Assembly: GCA_029866965.1 (NCBI GenBank)
Contig: CP123444.1
Location: forward strand, 124,001 to 188,000
DNA: 64,000 nt
Reading direction: 5' to 3'
Origin: Flavobacteriaceae bacterium YJPT1-3
Lineage (GTDB): Bacteria > Bacteroidota > Bacteroidia > Flavobacteriales > Flavobacteriaceae
Position 1 is the first letter of the stretch. Each line of letters begins with the position of its first letter. Below are positions 1 to 7,807 of this stretch, one piece after another. Under the pieces are notes generated by a model that worked only from the letters and a program-made list of their open reading frames with translations, did not search any database and was not told the DNA's origin. Both the position numbers and the translations under genes were made by a program.

Positions 1-545
1 AAAGCACAGATCACGCAGGCGGCACGCTCCACTCCGGCTTGAATAAGCACCTCATCTTCATTGGCATTCCCTTGTATGAACGGAAAATCTTCCGTTTCAT
101 AACGACTGATGACATCTTCCTCCATTTCGATCACAACAAAGGGCTTCTCGTAAGACAGCAGTTTTTGAGCCGCCTGTTTTCCATTTCTTCCGTAACCCAC
201 AATGATCACGTGATTTTCCAATTGGTCGACTTTCTTTTGCACTTTTTTCCGCTTTAATAATTCATAATTACTTCTGCTTAATAAAAACTCAGTGATGATC
301 GATATGGCATAACCCAGAGCAATCACACTGATGAGAATGAGCACCATGGTAAAGATCTTCCCCAGAGGCCCCATGGGTTCCACTTCGCTGAAACCCACCG
401 TGGTAATGGTGATCACTGTCATGTACAGTGCATCGGTCCAGTTGAAGCCCGCAAAATAGCGATAGCCAAACACCCCTACCAGTAGTACAAACAGGATCAT
501 GGCCAAGGCCAGATAAATCTTAGAACGAAACAGCCGGAACATCAT
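1..545 (-). CDS. Two-TM potassium channel with RCK (TrkA-N) domain, 3' end beyond window
   Basis: The gene runs leftwards off the window; the first 181 codons are visible. Residues 11-30 and 64-90 form two membrane helices. Between them a pore loop ends in the selectivity filter TTVGFSE (about 48-54), a variant of the usual TVGYGD. From about residue 111 a Rossmann fold begins (GYGRNG at 117-122, acidic E140), as in the RCK/TrkA-N domains that gate bacterial K+ channels by nucleotide or ion binding. The product should be an inner-membrane K+ channel; ion choice is inferred from the filter. The start ATG at 545 overlaps the stop of the upstream PspC gene by 4 bp (ATGA), so the two are probably cotranscribed. 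A second ATG follows directly at 542. Confidence 0.85.
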   Translation of the reverse strand, partial: MMFRLFRSKIYLALAMILFVLLVGVFGYRYFAGFNWTDALYMTVITITTVGFSEVEPMGPLGKIFTMVLILISVIALGYAISIITEFLLSRSNYELLKRKKVQKKVDQLENHVIIVGYGRNGKQAAQKLLSYEKPFVVIEMEEDVISRYETEDFPFIQGNANEDEVLIQAGVERAACVICA

Positions 546-772
546 AGGTCAAATACAGAACTTCGTTTAGTGTACACCAAGTCTTTTAAACGCAGCCAAA
601 AAGCCAGGGTCAGATAGATCGCAAAGCCCAAACCCAAGGTAGCAAAGGAAACATAGATAAAAAACAAGCGGACATTCTTGGCGCGCATACCTAAGCGGTC
701 TGCCAACCGACTCGACACATAAAAGCCGTGCTTTTCTAAATAATGCCTCAATTGATAAATACCCTGCAACAT
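542..772 (-). CDS. PspC-domain small membrane protein
   Basis: A 76-residue protein. The N-terminal half has the short basic and aromatic pattern of PspC domains (YLEKHGFYVSSRLADRLG), followed by one or two hydrophobic helices (about 37-60). PspC proteins in E. coli sense membrane stress with PspB. In Bacteroidota, short PspC proteins commonly stand alone and their role is not established. Its stop overlaps the start of the K+ channel gene, so a shared membrane-related function is plausible but inferred. The family call rests on residue pattern and size. Confidence 0.7.
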   Translation of the reverse strand: MLQGIYQLRHYLEKHGFYVSSRLADRLGMRAKNVRLFFIYVSFATLGLGFAIYLTLAFWLRLKDLVYTKRSSVFDL

Positions 773-790
773 AGCTGCAAATTAAAACTT

Positions 791-2098
791 TTACGGCTGA
801 ATTGGACGTTGAAGCAAGCTATTTCCTACTCTACAGTGCAAACAGCGAAAGCGATCGCAATAGTGTAGCTTGAGCTGTACCAGCGCCTGGGTATGCAAGG
901 CATTTTGAGTGGCGGGGATGCGCTTGGCAAATTCCCGGACCACGCGATTCGACTCGGCCGGAAGCTTTGCCATCCAACTCAACACCTCTGAATCCTGATT
1001 CAGTCGTCGTTTGCGATGATAGGCAAAATGCAAGGGTAGAACGGTATTGATCAAGAGCAGGTCTATAAATGACCGACTCAGTTTCTTTTCTTTTCTGGGA
1101 TGGGCTTTTGTGAACGTATAGTGCTTTTGCCAAAAAGCGGAAGGGGTGGTTTGAAACAGGGGAAGCATCGCTTCTAGAGTATCGGCCTGCATCAAAGTAT
1201 TAAAAAGTGACTGCGATTGAGCATAAACCGCAGCAAATTGAGAAAGCCGAACGGTCGGAAAATTTGGGGGGCGAAGGCGATAGAATTGGACGACCGGGAG
1301 TTGCGCCGGAGCTAAGGAGAATTTGTGCTCCAAATATTTAAATTGTCGCAACCACTGCTCTTGGAAGGGATGATTTAAGGGTGGATCGAGCAATCCGGCC
1401 CTCCCCAACAACACGATTTCTAAGGTGGATTGATCCTGTGCAAGCTTTCGAATGATCGGAAAAGGAATGGATTTAGCCAGCTGTTCAAAGGCCTCTGCAT
1501 TGATCTGCGTACCGAAAGATCGCAGCAACATGCTAAATAACACAGCCTCCCAATCGTTCTTAGATTCCGCCAAAAGTTGTTCGATTCGCATGACTTTCTG
1601 CTCCAGACGCTCCAAATACAACGACTCCAACCAAGCCTCCACCAGACCGGGATCCACCTGGTCAATTTCCTGTTCACACAAGATGAACTTATACTTCTTG
1701 TTTCGAAATAACGATTGATAATTAGCCAGTACAGAAGGGAGTACCCAATCCTTTAATTGCAGTGTTGGCAAGGGATTGTTATTTAAATCGTAAACGTCTA
1801 CATCATGCTCCCAGACCACATGAAGGATCACATTGGCGTAAGCCTCATCGGTCTCATGATGATGCGCATACCAGTCGGAGGCTTTCAAATGAACCTCAAC
1901 ATTACCCACCCAGTGCTGTCCGTCAATGCGTACCTGCGCATTGAAAAAATCAGGCCCCGCCAGCTGGTTATGCTGACCACTGTCGAGCAGCTCAAATGCT
2001 TGTCCGTCGGTCAGTGTTATCGTTCGATCAGGTGGTCCAGAGGAGGGAACAGCCAACTTTTTATAAAGCCAGAGATAGTGTAAAAAATCTTCGCGCAT
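791..2098 (-). CDS. DUF2851 family protein of unknown function
   Basis: A 435-residue soluble protein with no signal peptide or membrane helix. It starts with MREDFLHYLWLYKKL and contains the block LAGPDFFNAQVRIDGQHWVGNVEVHLKASDW, which I recognise as typical of DUF2851, a family nearly confined to Bacteroidota; the family has no known activity. The alternating charged and aromatic residues of that block could suit an RNA- or protein-binding fold, but that is a guess. The C-terminus has a CDRFRCLHCRVGNSLL segment with closely spaced cysteines that could bind a metal. It lies 18 bp upstream of the PspC gene on the same strand. Confidence 0.8.
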   Translation of the reverse strand: MREDFLHYLWLYKKLAVPSSGPPDRTITLTDGQAFELLDSGQHNQLAGPDFFNAQVRIDGQHWVGNVEVHLKASDWYAHHHETDEAYANVILHVVWEHDVDVYDLNNNPLPTLQLKDWVLPSVLANYQSLFRNKKYKFILCEQEIDQVDPGLVEAWLESLYLERLEQKVMRIEQLLAESKNDWEAVLFSMLLRSFGTQINAEAFEQLAKSIPFPIIRKLAQDQSTLEIVLLGRAGLLDPPLNHPFQEQWLRQFKYLEHKFSLAPAQLPVVQFYRLRPPNFPTVRLSQFAAVYAQSQSLFNTLMQADTLEAMLPLFQTTPSAFWQKHYTFTKAHPRKEKKLSRSFIDLLLINTVLPLHFAYHRKRRLNQDSEVLSWMAKLPAESNRVVREFAKRIPATQNALHTQALVQLKLHYCDRFRCLHCRVGNSLLQRPIQP

Positions 2099-2138
2099 AC
2101 CTTAAGGTAGCACGCAGAAATTTTATAGACAAGGTAGG

Positions 2139-3122
2139 TTATTCGTCGAGGTAGCCCTTTTCGCGCATCCAGTTATCATTGAACATCTTACCCACATACC
2201 GACTTCCATGATCGTGAAAGAGGATGACCACGACGTCATCTTTAGAAAAATGCTCCTTGAGCTGAAGTAATCCTTTGATCGCCGCACCGGCCGAATTTCC
2301 CAAAAACATACCTTCTTCCCGAGCCAGGCGCTGGGTGTAAATGGCCGCATCTTTATCGGTCACTTTGGTAAAGCCATCGATAATATCAAAATTGACGTTC
2401 AAAGGCAGGATATCTTCGCCTATCCCTTCGGTGACATAAGGATAGATCTCATTTTCATCAAAGATGCCGGTCTCGTGGTATTTCTTAAACACAGAGCCGT
2501 AGGTATCTACACCCCAAATCTTGACGTCCGGATTCTTCATTTTCAAATAACTACCTACTCCGGAAATAGTACCGCCGGTACCTACACCCACCACAAAGTG
2601 GGTTACTTTTCCCTCGGTTTGACGCCAGATTTCAGGTCCGGTCGATTGAAAATGGGCTTTACAATTGCTGGGATTATCGTATTGGTTCACATACCAGGAA
2701 TTGGGAGTTTCTTCAGCCAGTCGTTTAGAGGTCGAATAGTACGACCGTGGATCGTCTGGCGGAACATCGGTAGGACACACCACCACTTGGCTGCCTACCG
2801 CACGCAGGATATCCATTTTCTCCTTGCTCTGTTTATCGGACATGACGCAGATCATTTTGTAGCCTTTGACAATGGCGGCCAGGGCTAACCCCATTCCGGT
2901 GTTTCCGGAGGTCCCTTCAATGATGGTTCCTCCCGGCTTTAAAGCTCCTGCCTTTTCGGCGTCCTCAATCATGGTCAGCGCCATACGGTCTTTGACCGAA
3001 TTTCCCGGATTGAAGGTTTCGTATTTGGCCAGTACCAGGCAAGGTAGGTCGGCCACCAAAGCATTCATTTTCACCAGTGGCGTGTTCCCGATCGTACCTA
3101 AGATATTTTCTGCGTATTCCAT
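2139..3122 (-). CDS. PLP-dependent cysteine synthase / cystathionine beta-synthase family enzyme
   Basis: A 327-residue fold-type II PLP enzyme. The PLP-binding lysine is K44 in NSVKDR; TSGNTG (71-76) is the substrate and carboxylate loop and GVGTGGTISG (about 178-187) the phosphate-binding glycine loop. The order and length match O-acetylserine sulfhydrylase and cystathionine beta-synthase catalytic cores, without the C-terminal CBS-domain pair. It would form cysteine or cystathionine from an activated serine and a thiol or sulfide in the cytoplasm; sequence alone does not separate these options. In Bacteroidota this version usually co-occurs with a separate CysK. It stands 40 bp upstream of the DUF2851 gene. 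Confidence 0.85.
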   Translation of the reverse strand: MEYAENILGTIGNTPLVKMNALVADLPCLVLAKYETFNPGNSVKDRMALTMIEDAEKAGALKPGGTIIEGTSGNTGMGLALAAIVKGYKMICVMSDKQSKEKMDILRAVGSQVVVCPTDVPPDDPRSYYSTSKRLAEETPNSWYVNQYDNPSNCKAHFQSTGPEIWRQTEGKVTHFVVGVGTGGTISGVGSYLKMKNPDVKIWGVDTYGSVFKKYHETGIFDENEIYPYVTEGIGEDILPLNVNFDIIDGFTKVTDKDAAIYTQRLAREEGMFLGNSAGAAIKGLLQLKEHFSKDDVVVILFHDHGSRYVGKMFNDNWMREKGYLDE

Positions 3123-3184
3123 GCGAATGTTTGAGGCTGCAAAGATACTATTTCAAAGGAGATCCAAGCGGAAGAATTCCCACC

Positions 3185-4420
3185 CTACTCAAAGCGAATA
3201 CTCTTTACAGGAACAATTCGGGTCACGATATAGGAGGGAATCAATAGCATCAGCATGCAGAGCAAAAAGGTTCCCAGGTTCAACAGGAGAATGTAGCCCC
3301 AATTCAAGTCGACCGGGGCTTGGGTCACATAATAGGTTTCGGGATTGAGCGCGATGATGCCGTAGTGCTGCTGGACCAGCAAAATGCCGATACCGATCAG
3401 ATTTCCCCAGAATAAACCAGTAAGGATCAAATAGACCGCATTGTACAAGAAGATCTTACGCACACTCCAATTGGTACTCCCTAGTGCTTTCAGAATACCG
3501 ATCATTTGGGTGCGCTCTAAAATCAGCACGAGCAGGGCGACGATCATATTAATTCCGGCGACCAGGATCATCACGGCGATGATCAAAATAATATTGAAAT
3601 CAAATAAGGCGATCCATTCAAAAATCGAATAGTATTTCTGGGTGACGGTACGCGAGTTCAGCGTGGAGCCGGTATTCTCATAGACCTTGTTCCCCACCAT
3701 CGCCAACTCATCAAAGTCGGAGATAAATACCTCAAAGGCACCCACCTCATTAGCTTCCCAACGATTAACGCGCTGTATGTGCCGTATATCGGCGAAGAGA
3801 TAGATCTCATCAAATTCCTGAAATCCGGATTCATAGATCCCCACCACATCAAAGCGGACCGCTTTGAACTTTCCGTCGTCATTGACGAAATAGGTGATCA
3901 GTTTGTCCCCCAGCTGAAAGCCCAGGCGGTTAGCCAGGTAATTACTTAATAAGATCTCTGTGTTCAGTGCTCCGGTGTATTCCGGGAGCCGCCCCTGGGT
4001 GAGGTATTCTTCAATTAGATTCCAATTATAATCGGCACCTACACCCTTGACCATGACCCCTTCAAAGGTACTCGCCGTTCGAATGATCCCCTGTTTGGCC
4101 GCGATGGCTTGCACGTGAGTAACTTCGGGAACTGCGTCAAAATCCGGATAGAACTCTTGGTCCAAAGCGATCGGATTGACTGTTTCTTCGCTGTTGTTTC
4201 CGTCAAAATTACTAATGATGATATGGCCATTAAAAGCAGAGACTTTCTCCCGGATCTTTTTTTGAAGTCCAACTCCTGAGGCTACGGTCACCAGCATCAT
4301 CACCATCCCCAGCACAATAGCGATGATCGCTATTTTAATTATAGGCCGAGAAGGGCTACTTTTACCGGACCCCGCACTATTGAGCCGTTTAGCGATAAAA
4401 TATTCGAGATTAAATGCCAT
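3185..4420 (-). CDS. ABC transporter permease, LolC/LolE (FtsX-like) type
   Basis: A 411-residue inner-membrane protein: helix near 28-48, a large periplasmic domain (about 49-270), then three helices near 275-300, 325-350 and 375-400, the MacB/FtsX-like layout. The start MAFNLEYFIAKRL and the stretch ILVAGINMIVALLVLILERTQMIGILKALG are characteristic of LolC/E proteins, which extract lipoproteins from the inner membrane together with the ATPase LolD. The cognate ATPase is not next to it; in Bacteroidota these are often unlinked. The start codon overlaps the start of the divergent NamZ-like gene by 7 bp, so its promoter must lie inside that gene. Confidence 0.85.
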   Translation of the reverse strand: MAFNLEYFIAKRLNSAGSGKSSPSRPIIKIAIIAIVLGMVMMLVTVASGVGLQKKIREKVSAFNGHIIISNFDGNNSEETVNPIALDQEFYPDFDAVPEVTHVQAIAAKQGIIRTASTFEGVMVKGVGADYNWNLIEEYLTQGRLPEYTGALNTEILLSNYLANRLGFQLGDKLITYFVNDDGKFKAVRFDVVGIYESGFQEFDEIYLFADIRHIQRVNRWEANEVGAFEVFISDFDELAMVGNKVYENTGSTLNSRTVTQKYYSIFEWIALFDFNIILIIAVMILVAGINMIVALLVLILERTQMIGILKALGSTNWSVRKIFLYNAVYLILTGLFWGNLIGIGILLVQQHYGIIALNPETYYVTQAPVDLNWGYILLLNLGTFLLCMLMLLIPSYIVTRIVPVKSIRFE

Positions 4421-5670
4421 ATTATTGGATCAAAAGTACCCTTTTTCTACTAGTTATACTGGTATTTTCCTGTCAAGGTCAGGCCAACCTCAAACCTACA
4501 CCACAAACCCCCGAAACCGTCAAGACTGACTCGTTGAAGTCGGTCGTCAATCCGCTGGTGGGTGCCAATCGATTGGAATTGTATGAACCTTTGCTGAAGG
4601 GAAAACGTATTGGCGTGGTCTGCAATCCCAGCAGTCTGATCTTCCACACGAACGATCATCAGGCCGGCGCCACGCATCTGGTCGATAGTTTGCTTTCGCG
4701 AAAGCATAAGCTCGTTAAAGTGTATTCGCCAGAACACGGATTTCGGGGAACCGCCGATGCCGGAGAAGAAGTGGCTGATGGAATGGACAAAAAAACCGGC
4801 TTACCCCTCATTTCCGTCTACGGTAAAAATAAAAAGCCAACTCCTGAGCAACTGGAAGGCGTTGACCTCCTGATTTTTGATATTCAGGATGTAGGCGTCC
4901 GGTTTTACACCTACATCTCCACCCTCCATTACCTCATGGAAGCGGCAGCCGAAGCAGCACTTCCGGTGATTGTCTTAGATCGTCCCAACCCCAACGGACA
5001 CTATATCGATGGCCCTACTTTACTTCCGGAACACCAAAGCTTTTTAGGCATGCACCCGGTGCCCCTGGTACACGGAATGACCATTGGGGAGTATGCTCAA
5101 ATGATCAATGGAGAACAGTGGTTGAAAAACGGCATTCAGGCTGATCTTACGGTCATTCCTATGGAAGGCTATACCCATCAAAGCCGATACAGTCTTCCGG
5201 TTCGCCCCTCGCCCAATCTGCCTAACGATCAAGCCATCAATCTCTACCCCAGTCTGGGACTGCTTGAAGGAACGACCCTGAACGCAGGACGAGGCACCGA
5301 TTTTCAGTTTCAGGTGTTTGGAGCCCCTGAGCTCCCGGTAGAAGAATTCCCCTTCGACTACACCCCGGAACCTAATTTTGGCGCCAAATACCCCAAACAC
5401 CAGGGTAGCCTATGTCATGGTAAAGATTTACGAAAGGTCCCTTTTCTCGCAGAGGTCGATCTGGGATGGATCATTGAGGCCTATCAGGCCTTTCCCAAAG
5501 ACCAAACATTCTTCAATACGGAAAACTTCACCTTGCATGCCGGAACGCCGCGACTGCAAGAACAAATTGAAGCCGGACTCACCATGGAAGATATTCGCCA
5601 AAGCTGGCAACCAGCGCTGGAAGCCTACGCTATACAGCGTAAAGCGTATCTGCTCTACCCCTTGAATTGA
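4414..5670 (+). CDS. DUF1343 / NamZ-type exo-beta-N-acetylmuramidase lipoprotein
   Basis: A 418-residue protein with a lipoprotein signal: hydrophobic residues 8-19, then Cys20 in VFSC. The body carries the DUF1343 motifs VCNPSS, SPEHGFRG followed by DAGE, DLLIFDIQDVGVRFYTY, DRPNPNG and YPSLGLLEGT. Characterised members (NamZ of Bacillus subtilis and Tannerella forsythia) cut terminal MurNAc from peptidoglycan fragments, so a role in cell-wall recycling is likely. It sits on the cell envelope. The ATG at 4414 lies within the first codons of the divergent LolC/E gene; no later in-frame ATG precedes the signal peptide, so this start is chosen. One palindrome copy (4692-4705) encodes LSRK. Confidence 0.85.
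   Translation: MPYYWIKSTLFLLVILVFSCQGQANLKPTPQTPETVKTDSLKSVVNPLVGANRLELYEPLLKGKRIGVVCNPSSLIFHTNDHQAGATHLVDSLLSRKHKLVKVYSPEHGFRGTADAGEEVADGMDKKTGLPLISVYGKNKKPTPEQLEGVDLLIFDIQDVGVRFYTYISTLHYLMEAAAEAALPVIVLDRPNPNGHYIDGPTLLPEHQSFLGMHPVPLVHGMTIGEYAQMINGEQWLKNGIQADLTVIPMEGYTHQSRYSLPVRPSPNLPNDQAINLYPSLGLLEGTTLNAGRGTDFQFQVFGAPELPVEEFPFDYTPEPNFGAKYPKHQGSLCHGKDLRKVPFLAEVDLGWIIEAYQAFPKDQTFFNTENFTLHAGTPRLQEQIEAGLTMEDIRQSWQPALEAYAIQRKAYLLYPLN
4692..4705. repeat. GCTTTCGCGAAAGC palindrome, copy 1
   Basis: Exact 14-bp copy inside the NamZ-like gene, read in the frame giving L-S-R-K. Confidence 0.95.
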
Positions 5671-6165
5671 TCAGTGCGGGATGCGCTTGCGCATCTCCTC
5701 CACGATATGGAAGGCTGCCGGACAAATTGCCACGTTCTTCAGGGTCAACTGACTGATCTGTTGAAATTTCTTGCGATCGGTATGTGGAAACTCGCGACAG
5801 GCTTTGGGTCGCTGCTCGTAGATCATACAATGGTTATCGGCACCTAAGAAGGCACAGGGCGTGGTTTGCAATACATAGTCCCGGTCTTCATCCACCCGCA
5901 GGTAGGTCGCGATAAATTCGGTCTCTTTCATGCGTAAGTGTTTGGCAATACGCGTGATGTCTTTGGGGGTGAACAACGGACCGGTGGTTTTACAACAATT
6001 GGCACACTCCAGACAGTCGGTGCGTTGAAACTCTTCCTCGTGCAATTCCTGCATGAGATAATCCAGATTTTTTGGGGGCTTCCTGCGCAATTTTTTAAAG
6101 AAGGCTTTATGCTCCTTCTGCTTATCTTTGGCCCGTTGCGGTAAGGATTCGATCAGCTCTTCCAT
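5671..6165 (-). CDS. YkgJ-family cysteine-cluster protein
   Basis: A 164-residue cytoplasmic protein with the cysteine cluster of the YkgJ family: CLECANCC near residues 47-54, then single cysteines in TTPCAF, NHCMIY and KACREFP, followed by a C-terminal cysteine (ICPAA). The family is predicted to chelate zinc or iron; no reaction is known. The reading frame is open 39 bp further upstream, but the ATG at 6165 is preferred because the extension would overlap the divergent methyltransferase gene and its sequence is not family-like. The stop directly abuts the stop of the convergent NamZ-like gene. Confidence 0.8.
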   Translation of the reverse strand: MEELIESLPQRAKDKQKEHKAFFKKLRRKPPKNLDYLMQELHEEEFQRTDCLECANCCKTTGPLFTPKDITRIAKHLRMKETEFIATYLRVDEDRDYVLQTTPCAFLGADNHCMIYEQRPKACREFPHTDRKKFQQISQLTLKNVAICPAAFHIVEEMRKRIPH

Positions 6166-6187
6166 GCGGCAAAAATACGACCAAGCC

Positions 6188-6889
6188 ATGGATATTTTAG
6201 GCACCGCCTTACTCGATTATTATGAAGGCAGATATTCGGAAGACATCACCGTGCATTCAAATATTGCAGAAGATGATGTGTTACCACTACCCCATTTGTT
6301 CCGCAGCTTTGAAGAAATGCCTGTTTTAGAACAACAGGCCCTAAAGCTGTGTAAGGGACACGTCCTGGATATTGGATGTGGTGCCGGATCTCATGCGCTT
6401 TATCTGCAGAAGCAAAAATTCAAGGTCACGGCACTGGATGCCTCCCCGGGAGCGGTACAGGTGGCCCAGATGCGCGGAGTAATAGACGCCAGACAACAAT
6501 CCTTGCTCGATTTTAAGGGGGAGACCTTTGATACGCTCTTGTTATTGATGAACGGTACCGGGATCTTTGAATCTACGGCAAAAATCAGCGAATACCTTGC
6601 TCATCTACACCGACTCACCGCTCCCCATGGTCAGGTATTGATCGACTCCTCCAATATAGCGTATATGTTTGAAGACGAGGACGGTGGTTATTGGATGGAT
6701 ATGAATGCAGACTACTACGGCGAGGTGGAATTTCAGCTGAGCTATCAAGGGAAGAGCGGTGCCCCTTTCGATTGGCTCTACCTCGATTATGATCGTTTAT
6801 CCGCTTTCGCGAAAGCGAATCACTGGACTTGCGAACGGATTCAGGAAGGTCCTTACCATGATTATCTGGCCCGTCTCCGTCCGGCCTAA
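6188..6889 (+). CDS. Class I SAM-dependent methyltransferase
   Basis: A 233-residue enzyme with motif I VLDIGCGAGSHALYL (about 61-75), an acidic end of beta 2 (LDASPG) and post-motif hydrophobic strands, as in small-molecule methyltransferases. Its substrate cannot be read from sequence. The ATG at 6188 is chosen over the frame opening at 6128 because MDILGTALLDYYEG looks like a natural N-terminus and leaves a 22-bp divergent gap to the YkgJ gene. One palindrome copy (6803-6816) near the end encodes AFAKA. Confidence 0.8.
   Translation: MDILGTALLDYYEGRYSEDITVHSNIAEDDVLPLPHLFRSFEEMPVLEQQALKLCKGHVLDIGCGAGSHALYLQKQKFKVTALDASPGAVQVAQMRGVIDARQQSLLDFKGETFDTLLLLMNGTGIFESTAKISEYLAHLHRLTAPHGQVLIDSSNIAYMFEDEDGGYWMDMNADYYGEVEFQLSYQGKSGAPFDWLYLDYDRLSAFAKANHWTCERIQEGPYHDYLARLRPA
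6803..6816. repeat. GCTTTCGCGAAAGC palindrome, copy 2
   Basis: Exact copy inside the methyltransferase gene, read as A-F-A-K-A. Confidence 0.95.
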
Positions 6890-6979
6890 AAGCTGCAGCT
6901 GCAGTAGGCTATCGAGGCAAAGAAAGTGAAGCTGACAATGGGTTTATCACTAATAATTATGAATAATCCATTTTGAAAC

Positions 6980-7008
6980 TGCAATTTTTTCATAATATTC
7001 GCGTCTTA
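6980..7008 (+). promoter_or_regulatory. ECF-sigma-like promoter (TGCAAT, 16 bp, CGTCTTA)
   Basis: TGCAAT at 6980-6985, 16 bp, then CGTCTTA at 7002-7008. The CGTC-type -10 box is characteristic of ECF sigma factors, and the same two boxes with the same spacing recur at 53169-53197. It ends 26 bp before the start of the metalloprotease lipoprotein gene. The upstream box differs by one base between the two copies. No sigma or anti-sigma gene lies in the window. Confidence 0.5.
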
Positions 7009-7034
7009 GTACATACCCCCCTAAATACACATAC

Positions 7035-7805
7035 ATGTCAGTACGAAAAATTGCACTTCTTTTGCTCTTGACGGGGCTTCTTTATTCCTGTTCTACCAAT
7101 GAGCCTAATGAGGAAACTAATCCGACCACTACTGTTAATTTACAACCCCTGGGCACTTCGGCCAATGAGCTGTTGAGTGCTGATGTCTTTAGTAGTATGA
7201 CGGTGGAGATCGCCTATCCGGAGAATTTCAGACCCACCGAACAAACGCTATCCAATGTGCGCGATTTTCTGGAGTCCCATCTCAATAAACCGGGAGGTAT
7301 TCAATTTGTAGAGACCGTCTTGGGAAATTTGGGGGATGGCACCAAGTACAGCATTGAGGAGATCCGTGAATTGGAAGCGCAGGAACGCACCCTATTCACC
7401 GAGGAAGATGATATTGCGGTTTGGTTGTTCTTTGCGAATGAGAGTTCAGCGAAAGATCAGGACAATTCAGTAGTACTGGGTACGGCGTATCAAAATACCT
7501 CCATTGTGATTTTCCAAAAGACCATTGAAAATATTACCAGTAACTCGACCAGACCGGTCAATAAGACCTTATTGGAAACCACCACCATCAATCATGAATT
7601 TGGTCACCTTTTGGGATTGGTCGATCTGGGCAGTGAACCCCAATCAGATCACGAAGACCAGGACAACCCACGGCACTGCGTCACCGAAGACTGCTTGATG
7701 TACTTCCAAACCGTAGCCAATGTGTTTCTGACCGATGCCTTTACCGAAGCGCCCGCTCTCGACGACTTTTGTCTGGCTGATCTGCGCGCCAATGGCGGTA
7801 AATAG
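7035..7805 (+). CDS. Secreted zinc metalloprotease-like lipoprotein
   Basis: A 256-residue protein. Residues 5-18 are a hydrophobic signal ending in the lipobox LLYSC, with Cys19 as acylation site. The core motif HEFGHLLGLVD (187-197) matches HExxHxxGxxD: two zinc histidines, catalytic Glu188, and a glycine-separated aspartate as likely third ligand, as in metzincin-like and snapalysin-type proteases. The segment after it carries two cysteines (HCVTEDCLMY), with Met at the place of the metzincin Met-turn. Such proteins in flavobacteria are annotated as membrane metalloproteases with unknown substrates. An ECF-like promoter lies just upstream, suggesting envelope-stress or signal-dependent expression (inference). 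Confidence 0.75.
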   Translation: MSVRKIALLLLLTGLLYSCSTNEPNEETNPTTTVNLQPLGTSANELLSADVFSSMTVEIAYPENFRPTEQTLSNVRDFLESHLNKPGGIQFVETVLGNLGDGTKYSIEEIRELEAQERTLFTEEDDIAVWLFFANESSAKDQDNSVVLGTAYQNTSIVIFQKTIENITSNSTRPVNKTLLETTTINHEFGHLLGLVDLGSEPQSDHEDQDNPRHCVTEDCLMYFQTVANVFLTDAFTEAPALDDFCLADLRANGGK

Positions 7806-7807
7806 CC

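Noticed and set aside
831-1133. Open frame of 100 codons inside DUF2851 on the same strand
   Set aside because: Shadow of the DUF2851 gene in another frame, with no recognisable domain.
6128-6187. Upstream extension of the methyltransferase frame
   Set aside because: It would overlap the divergent YkgJ gene, and the sequence before the ATG at 6188 is not methyltransferase-like.
6891-6904. AGCTGCAGCTGCAG tandem after the methyltransferase gene
   Set aside because: Short, low complexity, not found elsewhere in the window.
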